Of a stretch of 64,000 nucleotides of DNA, positions 59,207-64,000 are shown piece after piece (within the stretch, counting starts at the first letter, position 1; each line of letters opens with the position of its first letter). A model generated the notes under the pieces. It was given only the letters and a program-made list of their open reading frames with translations. It did no database searches and had not been told where the DNA came from. Source of the DNA: Cynocephalus volans (Eukaryota > Chordata > Mammalia > Dermoptera > Cynocephalidae); assembly GCF_027409185.1 (NCBI RefSeq), contig NC_084471.1, forward strand, positions 8,152,535 to 8,216,534, written 5' to 3'. The translations under genes were made by a program, and so were the position numbers.

Positions 59207-60012
59207 GTAAGTCTGGCTTTTGTCATAAATTCCCAGAAAGCTAGTAACAAAGGTACATTTGGGCAGGAGGCCAGGAATGTTTCGGCAAAAATACTGTTCT
59301 CTCAACTGTTGGTATAGCACTTTGCTGCTTACAAAGGCTTTTTACGTACATTATAGCCAAATAACCATATGAGGGAGGCAAGGTATTATCTGTTTTGTGT
59401 AAAAGAAAGGGGAGGTCCACAGAAAAATGGACTTTTCCAAGTGAGATCGTGGTAGAGGGAAGAGAGGAGAAAGGACAAAACATTTATTGAGCTCTTGCTG
59501 TGTGGCAGGCACTTAACATAAATGGTCTTACTTATTCCTCACTCCAGCCCTAGGATTATTACACCAGTTTTATAAAAGAAGAATCTGAGTTTCAAAGATA
59601 TGAAATACTGTGCCCAACACTACACAGCCAGTCAGTGAGAGGACCAAGGTAGGGGCCCAGTCCAATCTGGCTCCCAGTGCAGTGCCCTGGCCACCCTCAA
59701 AAGCTGCCACCCCAAAGGGAAAGGAGAAAATATCATATAATCTTGATAGCAGCTTTGGTAATAGGAACAGCAGCAGCAGCAAACGTTCATTGAGCCAGGT
59801 TCATTAAGGCCTACACGTGCATTACTGCATAGTCTTCGGGATGACAGTTCTTCTTGTCTCTTTCCTGCTTTGCAGAGGGGGCAAGGCACTCTAGTACCTT
59901 TTACCAAAGACCAAAACTGCATGCCCACCATATATCAAGTTCAGTGACCCCCTACTCGTAGACAACACATGTGGACTCTGTAGGATGAATTATGACCACT
60001 GAGTGTTTCTAG

Positions 60013-60099
60013 ATTCCACAGCAGAAGGCCATGCTACCACTTCATACACATCCTGCTGGAATGAGGATCAACGTTGTTAATAACCACCAGGCCAAACAG
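60013..60099 (+). CDS. POLDIP3: POLDIP3 coding exon 3 (residues 151-179, alternatively spliced in human)
   Basis: Begins after tttctag and ends before gtagag, 87 nt, phase 0 to 0, so skipping keeps the frame. Encodes IPQQKAMLPLHTHPAGMRINVVNNHQAKQ. In human this exon is skipped when TDP-43 is lost. The donor (CAG|gtagag) is weak and a GT repeat begins at intron position +6. Confidence 0.95.
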
Positions 60100-60104
60100 G
60101 TAGA

Positions 60105-60130
60105 GTGTGTGTGTGTATGTGTGTGTATGT
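60105..60130 (+). promoter_or_regulatory. POLDIP3: UG-repeat tract beside POLDIP3 exon 3, likely TDP-43 site
   Basis: (GT)6 at 60105-60116, then AT, (GT)4, AT, GT, starting six bases into intron 3. TDP-43 binds (UG)n RNA, and POLDIP3 exon 3 is an established TDP-43-dependent exon in human cells. Confidence 0.7.
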
Positions 60131-60299
60131 ACACATATGTGACTGAGTATGCATGCTCGTGTTTTGATGAGTCTTCCTTAGGTGATTTGACTGAAGCCCA
60201 GCCTGCGGTTCCCAGTTCAAAGTGTTGGAGGAGAAGTTACATTTGATTTTATGCAATTTATGAATTTTAAGAAGACACTTCTTAATGGGGGAAGGGAGG

Positions 60300-60790
60300 C
60301 TTAAAAAGCACAGAGGAAATTAAATTCTCTCAATTTTTTTATTTTAAAAGTTGTATGTGCTTTATATAGAAAATTTGCAAAAAAGTCCCTCATGCTCCTT
60401 TTCTGGAAAGCCAACTGCTGTTGAAATTTTGCCATAATTCCTTCCTGGTTATTTTTTCTTTTTTTTTTTTAAAGTATCATTTTTATTTAATGTGTACCTA
60501 TATTCTTATCCAATTTTGTGTATTTCTTTTTTCACATTGTAACTCAAGCATTTTCCTGTAATATTTCACATTCACTGTAAACATTTTTAATACCTGCATA
60601 ATCTATTGAGTTGACATTCCAGTTTATTTAAACCATTTTTCTGTCATTTTCATTGTTAGAAATGCTTCTCCTATGAATGTTTTTATAGATGAAGCTCTTT
60701 CTAGGATTTGGATTTATTTCTGTAGGCTAGATTACCTGGGATGGACTTTTCAAGCCAAAAGATATAAACAAACATTTTAGGGATTTTCGA
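60300..60790. repeat. Old AT-rich interspersed repeat in POLDIP3 intron 3
   Basis: AT-rich with ttgtatgtgctttatatagaaaatttgc, ttgtaactcaagcattttcctgtaatatttc and ttgagttgacattccagtttatttaaacc; the layout suggests an ancient LINE-1 or similar element. Not named further. Confidence 0.45.
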
Positions 60791-61053
60791 CAGGTATTGC
60801 CTACTTGTAAAAAGGTCCTTTTCATGTACTTGGAAGTTGCAGTATTCTCACTGGGCCCCTGTGGGCGGGGAGTCAGCCCTTCAGAACTTGAGCCCAGCCT
60901 CCCAGGCCAGTCTTCCCAGTCACCTCTACCCCTGTCTGCTCCTCCTTTGTCACTCACTCACCCACTCCATCAATCATCTCCCTATTGTGCTTGTTCCAGA
61001 TGTCTGTTAAGGGCCTACATGCCACTTTGGCTTTTTTATTTCTTTATTCTCAG

Positions 61054-61146
61054 AATTTGTATGACCTGGATGAAGACGATGATATTACAGCTCCCATTCC
61101 TACGAAACAGATGAAGTGTGCAGCCTCAGGCAGCTTTCTCTACCAT
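61054..61146 (+). CDS. POLDIP3: POLDIP3 coding exon 4 (residues 180-210)
   Basis: Begins after attctcag and ends before gtagta, 93 nt, phase 0 to 0. Encodes NLYDLDEDDDITAPIPTKQMKCAASGSFLYH, with the acidic patch. Human reads ...GGFLHHM before the next exon, so this exon is one codon shorter at its 3' end; the end is placed at CAT because it is the only GT donor that keeps the frame. Confidence 0.9.
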
Positions 61147-63034
61147 GTAGTATGGCATTTTATGTTTTTCTTACACTCACTCTGTGTCTGATCTGGTGGA
61201 TGGGAGAGGTTATTCAGAATAGGGCCTTTCAGTGCAGAAATATTTTTTTGTTTGGACCATAAGATATTCAGAGTTGGAACTAGTCCAACCCATTGGTTTT
61301 ATAAATGCTGAGACTGGGGTGTCTGGTGATTTGCTCAAAGTCCCACAACAAGTGAAACGCAGAGCTGTAGCTCCCAGTCGCTGTGTTTGAGACACTTCAG
61401 GGAAAATGTCAGTAATCCCACAGGAGGGAATCCCATTTTTCTTTGTGGCAGAACATTTTGCATGCTTCCTAAGCCTCCATGAGCAGCAGCTCTGGACCCA
61501 CTCTTGGATTCTGGATCCTCTTGGTTGGTATTAACGAGAATAAACCTCACCTGACCTATGGGCTCTACCATGTACAGACTGCATGCAGGGAAATCTTGCG
61601 AGGCCAGGGTGCCTAGATGTCGTGTGGAGAAGGAAAGACAGCAGCGTCTGGGAGCATCTGGGAGGTCTGCACTGCTCAGCTTAGTGAATTCAGCCAAGTT
61701 ACAGACAGGCCAATGGGTTACCTGGCCAGATCCCCATTTGTTTTGCCTTCAGAGGTCCAAAGACTCAATTTTGGTTACCACCCTGAGTGTGTGGACCAGT
61801 CTTCTGGTTACTAATTAAGCTCTTAAAGTAGTGTGTGAAGATGAATGGTGCCAGTTTGTTTCTTTACAAAGGGACCTGGCCTTTCTGAGAATTAGACTGC
61901 TCAGCTCTGCTGCTGAGGGGACTATCAGCTGGCTCAGTTAGTGGCTAACCCTAATTGATAGCACTAATTGAAAAAATGCTGTATATTGACTGATTTAAGA
62001 CTCTCCCTCCTTCCCACCTTGTGAAATGGGTGCTATTATTACCCTTGTCTTATGGATGAGGAAGCAGGCACAGAGAAGTTAAATAAACCTGCTCAGCATC
62101 ACCCTGCCTGTTTTGAGTAGTGGATCTGGGAGTTGAGCCTACACAGTCTGGCTCCCAGGGCCACTTGTGTAACCATAGCTGTCCTGGCTCTTGAGACTCA
62201 GAAAGTGGCTTGAGGAATGTGGATCCAGCATGGGGAGCATCCCCTCACTCCCAAGACTTTGAGAGGCCTGGTGACTTGATCCTGACCTGTGCTCTGGTCT
62301 GCCTCTGGCTGCTGCATTCCTCCTTTCTCCTTGGGTCAGTGCCTGTAACACTGCCCTAAATCAGCAAGACCCCCTGCCACTTATGCTTCGTGCATCTTTC
62401 CTCAGACATATTAGTACAAGGGAGTTTATATATCCAAGGGACTACATCCCCAGTTGGGGGTGGGGTATTGTTTCTGGTGGTTTGCATGTGCCAGATTAGC
62501 CAGAATGTCCCTGACAGTCTTGGAGCTGATGAGGCCAGGCTACATGTGATGCCTGTACGTGGCCAGAGCAGGGACCAAAAAGCTGGGAGTTCTGGGTTGT
62601 CTTAAGAGTGGGTTCCTATGCCCAGCCAGCCTGGAGCTGATCAGCCCATTTTGCTAGAAGCATATCTAGGAATGAACTTCACCTCAAGCTTTCGGCTTTC
62701 AAACCAGCCCCAAATTGTAGGGTTTTTAGAAAGTTTAAATGGGGTGAGTGAGTTTCCAGGTTAGGACTGTGTGGATGCTTTCTGCCAAGAGCTTCCGACA
62801 CTGTGGAAAGTGACTTCCATGAACACATGTTTGGGTTGTGTGTTTTTCTCCCCTCCCGCCCCTTACCAGTGGGATGTCACTGGCAGCCAGCAGCCTTTTT
62901 GGCTCCAGACCGCTTATGGGTTTGCGGAGCTGGGAGACATCGAGGGTTCATATATCCATCTAGTTGTCAGCCACTGTTCTTCAGAAGAGTGCAGGTCTCT
63001 GGCTTCTCAGATTCCTTTCTGCCTCTTTGTTTAG
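61147..63034. other. POLDIP3 intron 4
   Basis: Unique-looking with MIR-like pieces near 61,270-61,370 and 61,990-62,150. No exon or recent repeat supported. Confidence 0.45.
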
Positions 63035-63214
63035 GCTGGGCTCAGCAGTTCCAAGCTCTCCATGTCCAAGGCCCTCCCTCTCACCAAAGTGGTTCAGAAT
63101 GATGTATATACAGCTCCTGCTCTTCCCTCCTCTGTTCGAACAAAAGCCTTGACCAACATGTCCCGGACACTAGTGAACAAGGAGGAACCCCCCAAAGAGC
63201 TGCCACCTGCTGAG
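63035..63214 (+). CDS. POLDIP3: POLDIP3 coding exon 5 (residues 211-270)
   Basis: Begins after tgtttag and ends before gtgagg, 180 nt. Encodes AGLSSSKLSMSKALPLTKVVQNDVYTAPALPSSVRTKALTN to EEPPKELPPAE, nearly identical to human. Confidence 0.97.
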
Positions 63215-63786
63215 GTGAGGTGGAGGTGACCACAAGTTGAGTCAGCCTGTGTGGGGTGGGCAGTGTGCTGTATATTCCCCACTGGGCCCTCACAACACCC
63301 CCGTACCACCTCCATTCTACATATGAGCAAACCACGACCCAGGGACCTGCCCTCAAAGAGCTTGCAGGCTAGTGGGGACAACAGACCACCAGAGAAATGG
63401 CTGTGTCTGGTGATAATGGTAGAGGTTCTCCCAGGAGAGAGCTGCTGGGAGCACTGAGGAAGGAGCATCTCATTCCACTCAGGAAGTCAGGGAGGCTATG
63501 AGGAGAAAGTGCCGTTTGAGCTGGGTAGATCTTGAAGCATGAGTAGCATTGCAAGCCAAGGCCCAGGAGCCTGAGGCCTACATATGTGGGGAATGATGAG
63601 AGGGTCTGTTCCTTTAGCATAGGGTGATTGGGGTGTGATGGACATTGAGATCCACGGGGCCCAATTGTGACAGGCTACCGTGGGGGTTTCCTCTGGGCCT
63701 TCCTGGTGGTGTGCCTGGAGTGATTTCTGCTGTGTGAGTGCGTGACAGCTCTCTGACTTTTGGTAACACTCTTTTCTGTGTGGCAG

Positions 63787-63864
63787 CCTGTCCTCAGCCC
63801 TTTGGAAGGCACCAAGATGACTGTGAATAACCTGCACCCTCGAGTCACTGAGGAAGACATCGTT
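63787..63864 (+). CDS. POLDIP3: POLDIP3 coding exon 6 (residues 271-296)
   Basis: Begins after tgtggcag and ends before gtaagt, 78 nt. Encodes PVLSPLEGTKMTVNNLHPRVTEEDIV, the first strand and helix of the RRM (RNP2-like MTVNNL). The remaining exons are beyond the window. Confidence 0.96.
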
Positions 63865-64000
63865 GTAAGTACTTTAGCCTGCCAGAACTTCAAATCTCAA
63901 ACCACTTCTGTGGCAGAGGTCCCCAAGACCCCCCCAGGTTTGAAGATTTGCTGGGCCTCAGCATAGAGTTGTACTCAGGGCAAAGATTTTTTTTTTTTTT
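63865..64000. other. POLDIP3 intron 6, window end
   Basis: Begins with gtaagt; the window ends in a T-run (63,987-64,000) that may be the tail of another antisense SINE. Confidence 0.5.

Larger units (their letters stand above)
46256..64000 (+). other. POLDIP3: POLDIP3 gene (PDIP46/SKAR), 5' part; runs off the right edge
   Basis: Six coding exons give 296 in-frame residues that follow human POLDIP3 (421 residues) closely; the RRM and C-terminus lie beyond the window. The protein is a nuclear RNA-binding factor that binds the p50 subunit of DNA polymerase delta and, as SKAR, links exon-junction-marked mRNA to S6K1 signalling, TREX-linked export and translation. Visible parts: an N-terminal SLDELIRKR that resembles the UAP56-binding motif of ALYREF, DAR-repeat basic region (residues 50-125), the optional exon 3, an acidic patch DLDEDDD, and the start of the RRM (KMTVNNLHPRVTEEDIV). 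Intron 1 is 12.5 kb. Confidence 0.96.

Overview
This window is nuclear DNA of a placental mammal. It has split genes with GT-AG introns, two CpG-island promoters, a minor-spliceosome snRNA gene and dense interspersed repeats of several ages. The most abundant young repeat (about 23 copies) is a SINE derived from tRNA-Ile with monomer and dimer forms; the GAT anticodon context and the A and B boxes are visible. No Alu, B1 or carnivore-type SINE was seen. tRNA-Ile SINEs of this build are known as the CYN family of colugos (Dermoptera), so a colugo is the best guess. That is inference from family knowledge, not a database match.

Layout. Positions 1-19,200 are intergenic: four ERV1-like LTRs, MaLR/MLT-type LTRs, old MIR and L2 fragments and CYN SINEs, with no protein gene I can support. 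One stretch (10,666-10,771) carries four evenly spaced CCAAT boxes. A CpG island at about 19,200-20,050 is the promoter of CYB5R3, which runs on the + strand in nine coding exons (19,779-41,272) and encodes an intact 301-residue membrane NADH-cytochrome b5 reductase. Its 3' UTR ends near 42,185. Repeats fill 42,270-45,060.

At 45,717-45,867 on the - strand lies RNU12 (U12 snRNA), with a PSE, a 3' box and a candidate octamer. It is divergent from POLDIP3 (PDIP46/SKAR), whose CpG-island promoter and first coding exon are at about 46,040-46,640. POLDIP3 continues on the + strand through coding exons 2 (58,816), 3 (60,013), 4 (61,054), 5 (63,035) and 6 (63,787) and runs off the right edge; the first 296 residues are present. 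The order CYB5R3 - RNU12 - POLDIP3 is the same as on human 22q13.2.

The genes do not form one pathway. CYB5R3 is a membrane flavoenzyme supplying electrons to cytochrome b5. RNU12 (minor-intron splicing) and POLDIP3 (exon-junction-linked mRNA export and translation) share a promoter region and both act in RNA processing. The most notable items are a 12-bp inverted duplication of the U12 PSE core facing POLDIP3, a UG-repeat tract beside the TDP-43-regulated exon 3 of POLDIP3, the CCAAT array, and several unusual SINE and LTR insertion structures.
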